The notes beneath the pieces were generated by a model. It had not been told where the DNA came from, made no database searches, and saw only the letters and a list, made by a program, of their open reading frames with translations. 64,000 nucleotides of DNA from Actinoplanes sichuanensis (GTDB lineage Bacteria > Actinomycetota > Actinomycetes > Mycobacteriales > Micromonosporaceae): NCBI RefSeq assembly GCF_033097365.1, contig NZ_AP028461.1:10133501-10197500 (forward strand), read 5' to 3'. Positions 33,298 through 42,170 of this stretch are shown here, piece after piece; within the stretch, counting starts at the first letter, position 1, and each line of letters begins with the position of its first letter. A program made the position numbers and the translations under genes.

Positions 33298-34560
33298 GTG
33301 ACCGACGGCTGGAACTGGAGCCGGCCACCGACGTCCTCTGCGCACCCGCCGCCCGGCGAGCCGCAGCAGCCGTCGCCGTGGTGGTCGGGTGGGCAGGCCG
33401 ATCCGTGGCGCGATCCGTACTCTCCGTCGGCGGTGGTCCTGCCGACCCCGCAGTCCACCGGCGGCACCCCGCTGGAGACCCCACCGAACCCGGACGCACC
33501 ACGTCGCTCGGTCGCCTCAACCCTGGTGATCTGCCTGGTGACAGCCCTGCTCGCGGGCAGCGTGGGCGGCACGCTCGGTTTCCTCTTCGCGGTGCGCGGC
33601 GGTTACGTCGAGGGCAACCACACCGAGCTCGGTGCCACCGGGCAGAACGTTCCGGAGTCCGCCCAGCGAGCCCCCGAGTCGTACGGCGGCGTGGTCGAGC
33701 GGGTCCAGCCGAGCGTCGTCACGGTCCGGGTCAGCGGGGCGATCGGGTCCGGTTTCGTGGTCTCCACCGAGGGCTACGTGATCACCAACGATCACGTGGT
33801 CGAGGGCGCCGACGACGTCATGTCGGTCTCCTTCCACGACGGCTCCACGGCTGCCGCCACCCTCGTCGGGCGCGACCCGGAGTCCGATGTCGCAGTGATC
33901 AAAGTCGCAAAAGAGGGCCTCATCCCGGTCGCGCTCGGAAACTCCGACGAGATCGCTGTGGGTGACCCGGTGCTCGCTTTCGGTTCACCGCTGGCGTTGG
34001 TCAACACCGTGACCCAGGGCATCGTGAGCGCGCTGGACCGCACCATCCAGGCCGGCGAGGAGTCCGGCACCCGGCGCTACTACGCGGCCATCCAGACCGA
34101 CGCCGCGGTCAACCAGGGCAACTCCGGTGGTCCGCTGGTCGACGGCGCAGGCCGGGTCATCGGCGTCAACTCGGTGATCCGCTCGGTCGGCGGCACCACC
34201 GCCGAGGCGGGCAACATCGGCCTCGCCTTCGCCATCCCGATCAACCAGGCCAAGCGGATCGCCGAGGACATCATCGACACCGGCAAGGCCCGGCGCACCG
34301 TGATCGGCGCCGAGGTGATGACCGGGGAGTCCTCGATCGGCGCCCGCCTCCAGTCGGTCCAGCCGGCCGGTCCGGCCGCCGGCGCCGGTCTCAAGGCCGG
34401 CGACGTGATCACCAAGCTCGACGGGCACCCGCTGGAGGACGGCATCGGCCTGATCGCCATGGTGCGGAAATACGCCCCGGGCTCGGTCGTCGCGGTCGAG
34501 TACCGGCGCGGCAGCAAGACCGCCTCGACATCGGTGACCCTCGCCGCGGACACCAACTGA
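33298..34560 (+). CDS. htrA: HtrA/DegP-like membrane serine protease with PDZ domain
   Basis: Envelope-stress protease (420 aa). A Pro/Ser-rich cytoplasmic segment (1-75) precedes a membrane helix at about 78-102. The trypsin-like domain shows catalytic His in VITNDHVVEG, Asp in PESDVAVIKVA and Ser in VNQGNSGGPLVD. A PDZ domain follows (GARLQSVQPAGPAAGAGLKAGDVITKLDG). Homolog of Rv1223, where it is cotranscribed with sigE-rseA; these two genes are absent here. GTG start. Confidence 0.93.
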   Translation: MTDGWNWSRPPTSSAHPPPGEPQQPSPWWSGGQADPWRDPYSPSAVVLPTPQSTGGTPLETPPNPDAPRRSVASTLVICLVTALLAGSVGGTLGFLFAVRGGYVEGNHTELGATGQNVPESAQRAPESYGGVVERVQPSVVTVRVSGAIGSGFVVSTEGYVITNDHVVEGADDVMSVSFHDGSTAAATLVGRDPESDVAVIKVAKEGLIPVALGNSDEIAVGDPVLAFGSPLALVNTVTQGIVSALDRTIQAGEESGTRRYYAAIQTDAAVNQGNSGGPLVDGAGRVIGVNSVIRSVGGTTAEAGNIGLAFAIPINQAKRIAEDIIDTGKARRTVIGAEVMTGESSIGARLQSVQPAGPAAGAGLKAGDVITKLDGHPLEDGIGLIAMVRKYAPGSVVAVEYRRGSKTASTSVTLAADTN

Positions 34561-34631
34561 AGGGTCCGGGCGGGCTGCGTTCACACAGGGAGCGTGCGTA
34601 GTCTTGGCGCGGGAAGCCTGGGAGGCCGGAC

Positions 34632-35051
34632 GTGTTCGAGAATCTGAACTGGTGGGAGATCGGCGCGCTGCTCATGCTCGCGCTGCTGATCTTCGGGGAG
34701 CGTCTGCCCAAGGTGCTCGGCGACGGGCTGAAGATGCTGCGTGGGCTGCGCAACATGGCTCAGGGTGCGACCGCTGACCTGAGCCGTGAGCTCGGCACCG
34801 ACATCCAGCTGGAAGACCTGCACCCGAAGGCGTTCATCCGTAAGCATCTGCTCAGCGAGGAGGACGAGCAGGCGCTGCGCAAGCCCCTGCAGAACCTCTT
34901 CGACGACGTGAAACAGGACCTCAACGGGGTCAAGGCGGAGCTGAACGACGTAGCCTCGGCCGTCGACATCCGCAAAGGCAGCGCATCGCAGACGGCGGCG
35001 CCGGCCGAGGCTCCTCGACCGGCGCCGCGTTACGACCTCGACGCGACCTAA
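34632..35051 (+). CDS. tatB: Twin-arginine translocase subunit TatB
   Basis: Sec-independent translocase component (139 aa). N-terminal membrane helix WWEIGALLMLALLIFGERLPKVLGDGL, with Glu in the helix start and the hinge FGERLPK, then an amphipathic helix (KMLRGLRNMAQGATADLSREL) and an acidic/Pro-rich tail. GTG start with GGGAGG about 10 nt upstream. Order htrA-tatB-mrp as in Rv1223-Rv1224-Rv1229c. Its TAA stop overlaps the mrp stop on the other strand. Confidence 0.93.
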   Translation: MFENLNWWEIGALLMLALLIFGERLPKVLGDGLKMLRGLRNMAQGATADLSRELGTDIQLEDLHPKAFIRKHLLSEEDEQALRKPLQNLFDDVKQDLNGVKAELNDVASAVDIRKGSASQTAAPAEAPRPAPRYDLDAT

Positions 35052-36199
35052 CCTTTACGAGCGTTGACCATGAGGCCCAGCGGCTTGCCGACCAGGGACT
35101 CACGACGGACCGCCAGTTTGTCGGCGACACCGTCCAGCGCCTTGGCGGCCGGGGCCTCCGGATCGGCCAGCACGATCGGGGTGCCGCCGTCGCCGGCCTC
35201 ACGCACCCGGGTGTCCAGCGGGATCTGACCCAGCAGCGGCACCCGGGCGCCGATCGTCTTGGAGAGCGAGTCGGCCACCGTCTCACCACCGCCCGCGCCG
35301 AAGACCTCCATGCGCGAACCGTCCGGCAACTCCAGCCACGACATGTTCTCCACCACACCGACCAGGCGCTGGTGGGTCTGCAGGGCGATCGCACCGGCCC
35401 GCTCGGCCACCTCGGCGGCGGCCATCTGCGGGGTGGTGACGACCAGGATCTCCGCGTTCGGCAGGAGCTGGGCCAGCGAGATGGCCACGTCACCGGTGCC
35501 CGGTGGCAGGTCGAGCAGCAGCACGTCCAGGTCGCCCCAGTAGACGTCGGCGAGGAACTGCTGGAGCGCCCGGTGCAGCATCGGGCCGCGCCAGACCACC
35601 GCGGCGTTGCCGGCGGTGAACATGCCGATCGAGATCACCTTCACACCGTGCGACTGCGGCGGCATGATCATTTCCTCGACGCGGGTCGGCTTGCCCTCGA
35701 CACCGAGCATCCGAGGCACCGAGTGGCCGTAGATGTCCGCGTCGATCACGCCGACCGACAGACCCCGCTTGGCGAGCGCCGCGGCCAGGTTCACCGTGAC
35801 GCTCGACTTGCCGACGCCGCCCTTGCCGCTGGCCACCGCATACACCCTGGTCCGGGAGCCGGGCTGGGCGAAGGGGATGACCGGCTCGGCGGACGCGCCG
35901 CCACCCCGGAGGGTGGTCTGCAGCGCCTTGCGCTGTTCGTCGTTCATCACGCCGAAGTTGATCTCGACCCGGTCGATGCCGGGAATCTTCGTGACGGCGG
36001 CGGTGATGTCGTTGTTCAGCTTGTCCCGCAGCGGGCAGCCGGCGACGGTGAGCAACAGATCGACCTTGACCAGGCCGTCGCTCACGGTGAAGCCCGAGAC
36101 CATGCCGAGGTCGGTGATCGGGCGGCGGATCTCGGGATCGTCCACGGTCGCCAGAGCGGCCTGGATGGCGTCCTCGAGCGTGGATGCAGGAGCGGACAT
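35048..36199 (-). CDS. mrp: Mrp/ApbC-type iron-sulfur carrier ATPase
   Basis: P-loop NTPase (383 aa) that holds and transfers Fe-S clusters. An N-terminal MIP18/DUF59 domain (ATVDDPEIRRPITDLGMV) is fused to the ParA/MinD-like domain with deviant Walker A ASGKGGVGKSSVTVNLA, VIDADIYGHSVPRMLG and LLLDLPPGTGDVAIS. The CxxC pair usual for cluster binding at the C-terminal dimer interface is not evident. ATG 36199 begins MSAPASTLEDAIQ. Corresponds to Rv1229c. Confidence 0.9.
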   Translation of the reverse strand: MSAPASTLEDAIQAALATVDDPEIRRPITDLGMVSGFTVSDGLVKVDLLLTVAGCPLRDKLNNDITAAVTKIPGIDRVEINFGVMNDEQRKALQTTLRGGGASAEPVIPFAQPGSRTRVYAVASGKGGVGKSSVTVNLAAALAKRGLSVGVIDADIYGHSVPRMLGVEGKPTRVEEMIMPPQSHGVKVISIGMFTAGNAAVVWRGPMLHRALQQFLADVYWGDLDVLLLDLPPGTGDVAISLAQLLPNAEILVVTTPQMAAAEVAERAGAIALQTHQRLVGVVENMSWLELPDGSRMEVFGAGGGETVADSLSKTIGARVPLLGQIPLDTRVREAGDGGTPIVLADPEAPAAKALDGVADKLAVRRESLVGKPLGLMVNARKG

Positions 36200-36275
36200 G
36201 CAGCCCATGCTACGTCGAGGTCAGGAGTGCTCCTCCTCCCGGTGAGGCTTGTTCGCGACGTGGAGACCAGGCGAT

Positions 36276-36821
36276 TCAGTCCTCGTAGGGGTCGGTCGAG
36301 GCGGGTCGCGAAGAGGCCTCGTCCTGACGTGCCCGCTTCTCCCGCCTCAACGCTGCTTCATCCAGTTCATCGGCCAGGCGGGACAGCTCGGTGCGGAGGA
36401 AATCCCTGGTCGCGACATCGTTGAGGGCGATCCGCAGCGCGGCGATCTCGCGGGCCAGGAACTCGGTGTCGGCCTTCTGCATCGCGGCCCGACGTCGATC
36501 CTCTTCCATGATCAGCCGGTCGCGATCGGTCTGCCGGTTCTGCGCCAACAGGATCAGCGGCGCGGCGTACGACGCCTGCAACGACAGGACCAGCGTGAGG
36601 AAGGTGAACGTGTACGGGTCGAAACGCAGGTTCTCCGGTGCGAGCGTGTTCCACGCGAACCAGGCGGCGATCACCACCGTCATGTAGACGATGAACTTCG
36701 CCGTCCCCATGTACCGCGCGATGCTCTCCGACCAGCGGCCGAACGCCTCCGGATCGAATTTCGGCAGCTGCACCCGCCCCGGCTCGCGCGGCTGGTCGAG
36801 CCGGTCCCTGCGCTCGGTCAC
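36276..36821 (-). CDS. DUF1003 membrane protein
   Basis: Protein of 181 aa with two membrane helices (FIVYMTVVIAAWFAWNTLA and FTFLTLVLSLQASYAAPLILLA) and the DUF1003 signature FDPYTFTFLTLVLSLQASYAAP followed by QNRQTDRDRLIMEEDR. A coiled-coil C-terminal part (EIAALRIALNDV, LSRLADELDEAALRREKRA) reaches into the cytoplasm. Start overlaps the stop of the MgtE-N/CBS gene by 4 nt, so the two are coupled and probably act together, perhaps in divalent-cation handling (inference from the neighbour). Confidence 0.85.
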   Translation of the reverse strand: MTERRDRLDQPREPGRVQLPKFDPEAFGRWSESIARYMGTAKFIVYMTVVIAAWFAWNTLAPENLRFDPYTFTFLTLVLSLQASYAAPLILLAQNRQTDRDRLIMEEDRRRAAMQKADTEFLAREIAALRIALNDVATRDFLRTELSRLADELDEAALRREKRARQDEASSRPASTDPYED

Positions 36822-38080
36822 GCCGCCCCCTCGTCGTGGGCGTCCCGGTCACGCCAGTCCCGCGGTAGTGAATGGTCCAGCACGTCGTCGACGGTGACCG
36901 CGCCCAACAGCCGGTTCGTCGAGTCGACCACCGGCATCGCCACCAGGTCGTACGTCGCCATCCGCCGGGTGATCTCGAGCAGCCCGGTCTCGGTCCGCAG
37001 CGGCTCGATCCCGCTGTCCACCAGCCCGCCCACGATCGACGCCGGTGGTTCCCGCAGCAGTCGCTGGAAATGCACCATGCCCAGGTACCTACCCGTCGGT
37101 GTGGCCGCCGGCGCGCGGGCCACGAAAACCTGGGCGGCGACCACCGATGACAGCTCCGGGTTACGAATCCGGGCCAGCGCCTCGGCGACCGTGGTGTCCG
37201 GGGTGAGGATCACCGGTTCCGAGGTCATCACACTGCCCGCGGTGCCCGGCCGGTAGCTCATCAGCTGGCGTACCGGCGCCGCCTCCTCCGGCTCCATCAG
37301 GTCGAGCAGTACCGCCTGCTCCGTTTGCGGCAGCTCGGCCAGCAGGTCGGCGGCGTCGTCCGGGTCCATCCGCTCCAGCACGTCCGCGGCACGTTCCCGT
37401 TCCAGGGCGACCAGGATCTCCACCTGGTCGTGCTCGGGCAGCTCCTCGAGCACGTCGGCGAGCCGCCGGTCGTCCATGGCCGCGGCCACCTCGTTCCGGC
37501 GGGCGTCCGGCATGTCCTGCAGCGCGTTCGCCACGTCGGCCGGGCGCAGCTGGTCGAGGAGGGCGATCAGGTTGGCGGTGCCCTGCGCGTCGGCCGGGCC
37601 GACCATGCCGCGGACCCGGTCGTACTCGGCCTGATAGACGTGCCCGCGCCGGGTCAGCCGCCCGGTGTGCTCGCGAACCGCGACCCGCGTGATGATCCAC
37701 TCGGTGTTCCGGTTCAGCTCCATGCCGATGTCCAGCACCGAACCGGACTGCTCCGGCCCGTCGCCGTCCGGCGCCACCGACACCCGGCGGTCCAGCAGGT
37801 CCTCCACGACGAGCAGCTCGTTCGGCCGTTTCTCGAAGCGCCGCAGGTTCAGCGAGCCGGTGCCGAGCACGACCGCCTCCGCGTCCATGCTGGTGATCCG
37901 CCCGATCGGCAGGAAGATCCGTCGCCGCAGCGCCATCTCGGCCACCAGCCCGACCACCTGCGGCGGACGGTTCGTGGTGCGTAACCGGACCACGGCGTCA
38001 CGAACCCGCCCGACACGGTCGCCGTTCGGGTCGAACACCGGAAGACCGGCGAGGCGAGCCAGGTAAACCCTCGTCCCCAT
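36818..38080 (-). CDS. MgtE N-terminal and CBS domain protein with PRC-like barrel, no transport domain
   Basis: Soluble protein (420 aa). Residues 1-130: PRC-barrel-like region (VYLARLAGLPVFDPNGDRVGRVRDAVV, repeated once). Residues 150-290: MgtE N-domain superhelix (LLDQLRPADVANALQDMPDARR, VLEELPEHDQVEILVAL, MDPDDAADLLAELP). Residues 295-410: two CBS domains (VMTSEPVILTPDTTVAEAL, DLVAMPVVDSTNRLLGAVTVDDVLD). The MgtE membrane channel is missing, so it is a sensor-only form; homolog of Rv1232c. ATG 38080 is preferred because GAGG lies 8 nt upstream. Coupled to DUF1003. Confidence 0.88.
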   Translation of the reverse strand: MGTRVYLARLAGLPVFDPNGDRVGRVRDAVVRLRTTNRPPQVVGLVAEMALRRRIFLPIGRITSMDAEAVVLGTGSLNLRRFEKRPNELLVVEDLLDRRVSVAPDGDGPEQSGSVLDIGMELNRNTEWIITRVAVREHTGRLTRRGHVYQAEYDRVRGMVGPADAQGTANLIALLDQLRPADVANALQDMPDARRNEVAAAMDDRRLADVLEELPEHDQVEILVALERERAADVLERMDPDDAADLLAELPQTEQAVLLDLMEPEEAAPVRQLMSYRPGTAGSVMTSEPVILTPDTTVAEALARIRNPELSSVVAAQVFVARAPAATPTGRYLGMVHFQRLLREPPASIVGGLVDSGIEPLRTETGLLEITRRMATYDLVAMPVVDSTNRLLGAVTVDDVLDHSLPRDWRDRDAHDEGAA

Positions 38081-38101
38081 GGTCACGACCTCAGATTAGG
38101 T

Positions 38102-38107
38102 TAGGGT
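38102..38107 (+). promoter_or_regulatory. -10 element (TAGGGT), leaderless PhzF gene
   Basis: TAGGGT ends 6 nt before ATG 38114. On the other strand the same stretch gives TAACCT/TAATCT, possible -10 of the MgtE-N/CBS operon, so two divergent promoters overlap within about 15 bp. Confidence 0.5.
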
Positions 38108-38113
38108 CCGGAC

Positions 38114-38983
38114 ATGTCCACCGTGGCGTACGAGATCGTCGACGTGTTCACGGATCGGCCGTTCGCCGGCAATCCGCTGGCCGTGGTGTTCGGCGGCGCC
38201 GATCTGGCCACCGTTCAGATGCAGGCGCTGGCCCGTGAGTTCAACCTTTCGGAGACGGTCTTCCTGCTCCCGCCGGTGACCGTCGGCGCCACCCACCGGG
38301 TCCGGATCTTCACGCCGACCATCGAGTTGCCGTTCGCCGGGCATCCCAGCGTCGGGTCGGCGGTCACCGCGATGCGGCGTGGCCTGCTCCAGCCGGGCGA
38401 GGTGGTCCAGGAGTGCGGCGCCGGCCTGCTGCCGATCACCGTGACCGCGGCCGGTTCGGCCACTCTCACCGGGGCCGCCCCGACGCTCGGCGAACCACTC
38501 GATCCGGCGCCGTTGCTCGCCGCGGCGGGCCTGACGGCCGCCGATCTCGACGGCGAGGCCGCCCCGCGTACCGCAGGCTGTGGTCTTGATTGGGTCTTTC
38601 TTCCGGTACGCCGGGAGGCGCTCGCCCGGGTACGGGTCAACCCGCGGGCCGCCGAGGAGGCGGGCTGCGCCGACCTGAGTGTGTTCGCCTGGTCCGGTGC
38701 CGAGGCCTACGCCCGGGTCTTCTCCGCCACGTGGACCGTCGACGAGGACCCGGCCACCGGATCGGCCGCCCTGGCCCTGGGCGTCTGGCTGGTCGCCGCG
38801 GGCCGACTCCCGCCGGACGGCACATCGGCCTACCGGATCCACCAGGGCATGGAGATGAAACGCCCGTCCCGCCTCGACTGCACGGTGACGGCCGCCGCCG
38901 GCGTCGCGATCTCGACCACGGTGACCGGCCACGTCCACCCGGTGGCCGCCGGCGAGATCGCGGTCCCCCCGTTCATCGGTTGA
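38114..38983 (+). CDS. PhzF-family isomerase/epimerase
   Basis: Enzyme of 289 aa with the duplicated diaminopimelate-epimerase-like fold of PhzF. Start VDVFTDRPFAGNPLAVVF, catalytic Glu47 in NLSETVFLLP, RIFTPTIELPFAGHPSVGSA and the second-half motif VDEDPATGSAALALG are diagnostic. No phenazine genes are nearby; most such orphans have unknown substrates. A perfect 24-bp palindrome follows the gene. Confidence 0.9.
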   Translation: MSTVAYEIVDVFTDRPFAGNPLAVVFGGADLATVQMQALAREFNLSETVFLLPPVTVGATHRVRIFTPTIELPFAGHPSVGSAVTAMRRGLLQPGEVVQECGAGLLPITVTAAGSATLTGAAPTLGEPLDPAPLLAAAGLTAADLDGEAAPRTAGCGLDWVFLPVRREALARVRVNPRAAEEAGCADLSVFAWSGAEAYARVFSATWTVDEDPATGSAALALGVWLVAAGRLPPDGTSAYRIHQGMEMKRPSRLDCTVTAAAGVAISTTVTGHVHPVAAGEIAVPPFIG

Positions 38984-39011
38984 CCCCAGAGCACGGCTGG
39001 CTCTCAGCGCT

Positions 39012-39035
39012 GTCCCGGCCCGGCCGGGCCGGGAC
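39012..39035. terminator. 24-bp perfect palindrome between convergent genes
   Basis: GTCCCGGCCCGG pairs perfectly with CCGGGCCGGGAC. It lies between the PhzF stop (38983) and the stop of the following minus-strand gene (39051), so it can terminate both. Confidence 0.75.
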
Positions 39036-39050
39036 TGGCGACCAGCCGGG

Positions 39051-39545
39051 TCAGCGCTTCGTCACGCGGTGAAGGCGGAACGGGCGGCGGGTCTCGATCC
39101 GGGCCGGGGTCTCGCGCGGTGGGGCGGCCTGCGAATCGGCCGGCAGATCGGCGGAACCGACCGCGGTCTCGGTCGCCGGGGTCAGCCGGACCAGGGCGCA
39201 GCCGTCGGCCACCCAGCGGGCGACCAGTTCGTCGGCGGTACCCGAGGCGTTGAGGCGCTTGCCGGCGAGTTGGGGCGCGATCTCGGTCCACTCCTCGGAA
39301 TCCGGGACCAGCCGGGTCACCGTCGCCTCAGACTGCACGATCAGGCCGCCGTGGTCGCCGCGCAACCGGATCGTGGCCCGCTGTGCCTCGGCCAGCCCCG
39401 GCGCGAACTGCTCACCCGGCCCGCTCACCACGACCAGCGAGGCCTCCACCGGCATGCACCAGAGTGCGTGGGCCGGCCCGTCCCCGACGGAGATCCAGGC
39501 GATGGCCGCCTTCTTGATCGCCTCATCCAGCACCCCAGAGCTCAC
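39051..39545 (-). CDS. Conserved hypothetical protein
   Basis: Protein of 164 aa. Alternating strands (IAWISVGDGPAHALWCMPVE, SLVVVSGPGEQ, RATIRLRGDHGGLIVQSEATVTRLVPDSEEW) and one helix near the N terminus suggest a split beta-barrel fold of the FMN-binding/PPOX-like kind, but no FMN motif is certain. The C-terminal 40 residues are Pro/Ala-rich and probably disordered. GTG 39545 is chosen since GGGAGG lies 8 nt upstream. No functional link to neighbours can be read. Confidence 0.65.
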   Translation of the reverse strand: MSSGVLDEAIKKAAIAWISVGDGPAHALWCMPVEASLVVVSGPGEQFAPGLAEAQRATIRLRGDHGGLIVQSEATVTRLVPDSEEWTEIAPQLAGKRLNASGTADELVARWVADGCALVRLTPATETAVGSADLPADSQAAPPRETPARIETRRPFRLHRVTKR

Positions 39546-39640
39546 CGCGCCATCCTCCCACGGCACGGGGCGGTGAGCGCCCCACCGGGAACCACCCAGC
39601 CGGCCCGGTGGTTGCGGGCTCCCGGCCGTACCGAATCGGG

Positions 39641-40339
39641 TCAGAGAAGAGCCGGGACCGGATCCAGGAGTGCCAGGACCTCGGTGAGGGACCGCACCGT
39701 CCGCCCGGCGAAGTTGGTGTCGGCGTCGAAGACGAGATGGTTGGCGAGATCAGGAGCGGTCAGTCGCACCGGCGTCATGCCCACCGCGGCGGCTCCGGTG
39801 AGCTCGTGGCTGCCGCCGTCACCGACGTAGAGGCAGTCCTCCGGCTCGACGCCGAGGCGGGCGCACGCGGCCAGATAGATCTCCGGGTCCGGTTTGCAGA
39901 CACCCAGCTCGACCGAGTAGATCTGAGCGTCCAGCAGCGGAGCCACGGGGAGACCGGGCAGGAAGGCGGGGAGTTCGTGGGTGCAGTCACTGACGACCGC
40001 GGTGCGCACGCCACGACTCCGGATGGCGGTCAGGGCGCTGACCGCTTCCGGTCGCAGCTGCGTGTCGGCGCGGAGGGCGTCGACACGGGCGGGCATCGCG
40101 GCGCGGATCGCGCCGGGGCGTGGCCGCCCGCCGGCCTGCTCGATGACCCAGCGCAGGGTGGCCTCCGCGGAGCCGTATCGGCCGCAGGCGCGGGCCCGGA
40201 AGGTACGGTCGAGGACGCCTGTGACGGCCTCGGGATCGGCGCCGAGAGACCTGGCGATCGCCGCGTGCTGGGGGCCACGCTGGACAGACCGGGTCAAAGT
40301 GCCGAAAAAGTCAAACACGACCGCACGGTACGCGGGCAT
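39641..40339 (-). CDS. HAD-family hydrolase
   Basis: Protein of 232 aa. Motif I VVFDFFGTLTRS has the nucleophile Asp and Phe in the second acidic position, a form seen in haloacid-dehalogenase-like and some nucleotidase branches. Motif II TAVVSDCTHE, motif III lysine in LGVCKPDPEIY, motif IV LYVGDGGSHELTGAAAVG. The cap is helical (res. 15-95). ATG 40339 has GGAGG 9 nt upstream. Substrate unknown. Confidence 0.85.
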   Translation of the reverse strand: MPAYRAVVFDFFGTLTRSVQRGPQHAAIARSLGADPEAVTGVLDRTFRARACGRYGSAEATLRWVIEQAGGRPRPGAIRAAMPARVDALRADTQLRPEAVSALTAIRSRGVRTAVVSDCTHELPAFLPGLPVAPLLDAQIYSVELGVCKPDPEIYLAACARLGVEPEDCLYVGDGGSHELTGAAAVGMTPVRLTAPDLANHLVFDADTNFAGRTVRSLTEVLALLDPVPALL

Positions 40340-40473
40340 GTAAATCGTCCTCCAGGACATCGAGGGATGGAAACGGGCGGTAAGCCGTCGGTGACTGTAG
40401 CGAGTCCATCACTGTCAGCCAATAGACAGTTACCAAGTGCACTGGTCGGCTGCGCAAGAAGCGATGGCCGGGG

Positions 40474-41379
40474 ATGAATGTGCGCTCATCGGCTCAAGTG
40501 GCCGCACCGACCGTGATCGCCCTGACCGTCGCGGTGCTCGCGGTCTCGTCGTCGGCGCCGCTCATCGCGTTCGCGGCCGCCCCCGCGCTGGCGATCGCGT
40601 TCTGGCGTAACAGCCTGGCCGGCCTGGTGCTCACCCCGATCGCACTGGGACCGCGTCGCGCCGAGGTGAAACGGGCCGCCCGCGGCCCGGCCGGACTGTT
40701 CTGCGTGCTGGCCGGTATCGCGCTGGCCGCCCATTTCGCCACCTGGATGCCGAGCGTCCAACTGGGCTCGGTGGCCACCGCGACGGCCCTCGTCGCGACC
40801 CAGCCGGTGTGGCAGGGCCTGATCGCGGCCGCACAGGGGCGGCGCCCGTCGACGGCGGGCTGGCTGGGCATCGGCCTGGCCGTGGCCGGCGCGGCCTGGG
40901 CCACCGGAGTCGATCTCGGGGTCTCCTCGCAGGCGGTCCTGGCCGACGTGCTGGCACTGCTCGGAGCACTCGCCGCGGCGGTGTACACGGCGCTCGGCGA
41001 GCGGGCCCGCACCGAGCTCAGCACCACCACCTACACCTGGATCTGCTACGGCACGTGCGCCGTCCTGCTGCTCGGGGTCTGCCTGGCCTTCGGGGTGGAT
41101 CTGACCGGCTACGACGGGCGGACCTGGGCGGCGATCCTGGCCCTGGTCGCCGGTGCGCAGCTGCTCGGGCACTCGATGTTCAACTACGCACTCCAGCACA
41201 CCTCGGCGACCACGGTCAGCGTGCTGATCCTGCTGGAGGTGCCGGGTGCCGCGTTCCTCGCCTGGTGGTGGCTGGGTCAGACGCCGCGTGCGGAGTCGCT
41301 GCCCGGACTGGTCCTGCTGGTGTCCGGGGTCGCGGTGTTCATTCTCGGACAGGCCTCTTTCAAGCTAATTCGTCGCTGA
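40474..41379 (+). CDS. EamA/DMT-family transporter
   Basis: Ten-helix membrane protein (301 aa) made of two EamA repeats: FAAAPALAIAFWRNSLAGLVLTPIAL and FATWMPSVQLGSVATATALVATQPVWQGL in the first, ADVLALLGALAAAVYTALGERAR and MFNYALQHTSATTVSVLILLEVPGAAFLAWWWLGQ in the second. Likely an exporter or importer of a small metabolite; the substrate cannot be predicted. ATG 40474 follows GGGGATGA. Confidence 0.88.
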   Translation: MNVRSSAQVAAPTVIALTVAVLAVSSSAPLIAFAAAPALAIAFWRNSLAGLVLTPIALGPRRAEVKRAARGPAGLFCVLAGIALAAHFATWMPSVQLGSVATATALVATQPVWQGLIAAAQGRRPSTAGWLGIGLAVAGAAWATGVDLGVSSQAVLADVLALLGALAAAVYTALGERARTELSTTTYTWICYGTCAVLLLGVCLAFGVDLTGYDGRTWAAILALVAGAQLLGHSMFNYALQHTSATTVSVLILLEVPGAAFLAWWWLGQTPRAESLPGLVLLVSGVAVFILGQASFKLIRR

Positions 41380-41459
41380 TGTAACCGATCCTCCCTGTCG
41401 ATGACGGAACGTCGGCAGTTGCCGCTCGTTGTCCCGGGCGGGTATTGAAGGGGGATGCC

Positions 41460-42080
41460 ATGCATCGCGAACGAGTGGTCCGGCTGCTCCTCGCCGGGGC
41501 GCTCGTCATGACCACTCCCGGCTGCGCCACCGGCGACGACGCCGATCCCTCGCCGCCGGCCGGGCCGACCGGCGGCTGGCGCACGGCGGGCTGCGAGTTC
41601 CATCACCCACCGCACTTCACGACGCTCGGCTCCCGGCGGCTGCCGGCGACGCCGCCGCGGCTCACCGCCGCGATGGAACGGATCGACCGGGCCGGGCGCG
41701 AGCGGTTCGCCGACAGCTTCGCGGGCCTCGAGGTCGATCAGGCGAGGGTACGGGCAATCGTGTACCGGGTTCCGTCGGAGGCTTTCGACGCCTTCATCAG
41801 GAACACGGCCGAGGACAACTGCGTAGTGGTCCGGGACGCCGCCCACGCGGTGGCGGAACTCACCGAGTGGCACGACCGGGTGGTGGCCGACCTGCCGTAC
41901 TGGTCGGCACAGGGCATCCACATCACCACGGTGGGTAGTCGTCACGACGGGGCGGGTGTCGAGATCGGCACACTCGACCTCGAGGCGACACGTCGCGAAT
42001 TCCGCTCCCGATACGGTGACGGGGCGCCGTTGGTGCTGGTCGAGGAGGGTCCCGTCCGCCCGCTGAGCACCGCTCCGTAA
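41460..42080 (+). CDS. Putative secreted protein or lipoprotein
   Basis: Protein of 206 aa with a signal sequence (MHRERVVRLLLAGALVMTTPGCATG). The cysteine after TPG could be a lipobox, though the -3 residue is not ideal. The mature part has three cysteines and segments AMERIDRAGRERFADSFAGLEVDQARVRAIVYRVPSEAF resembling secreted actinobacterial proteins of unknown function. AAGGGGG precedes the ATG by about 5 nt. No family recognised. Confidence 0.65.
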   Translation: MHRERVVRLLLAGALVMTTPGCATGDDADPSPPAGPTGGWRTAGCEFHHPPHFTTLGSRRLPATPPRLTAAMERIDRAGRERFADSFAGLEVDQARVRAIVYRVPSEAFDAFIRNTAEDNCVVVRDAAHAVAELTEWHDRVVADLPYWSAQGIHITTVGSRHDGAGVEIGTLDLEATRREFRSRYGDGAPLVLVEEGPVRPLSTAP

Positions 42081-42170
42081 CAGCCTCCGACCGTGTCGGA
42101 TTACGGTCGGCACGAACGCCACAGTGACACGATGTTTGCCCCGGCCTGCCGGAGCAGGCAGGATCGCCGC

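Noticed and set aside
38114..38983. Phenazine biosynthesis locus
   Set aside because: PhzF homologs are widespread single genes; no phzA-E, G or modifying enzymes occur nearby.
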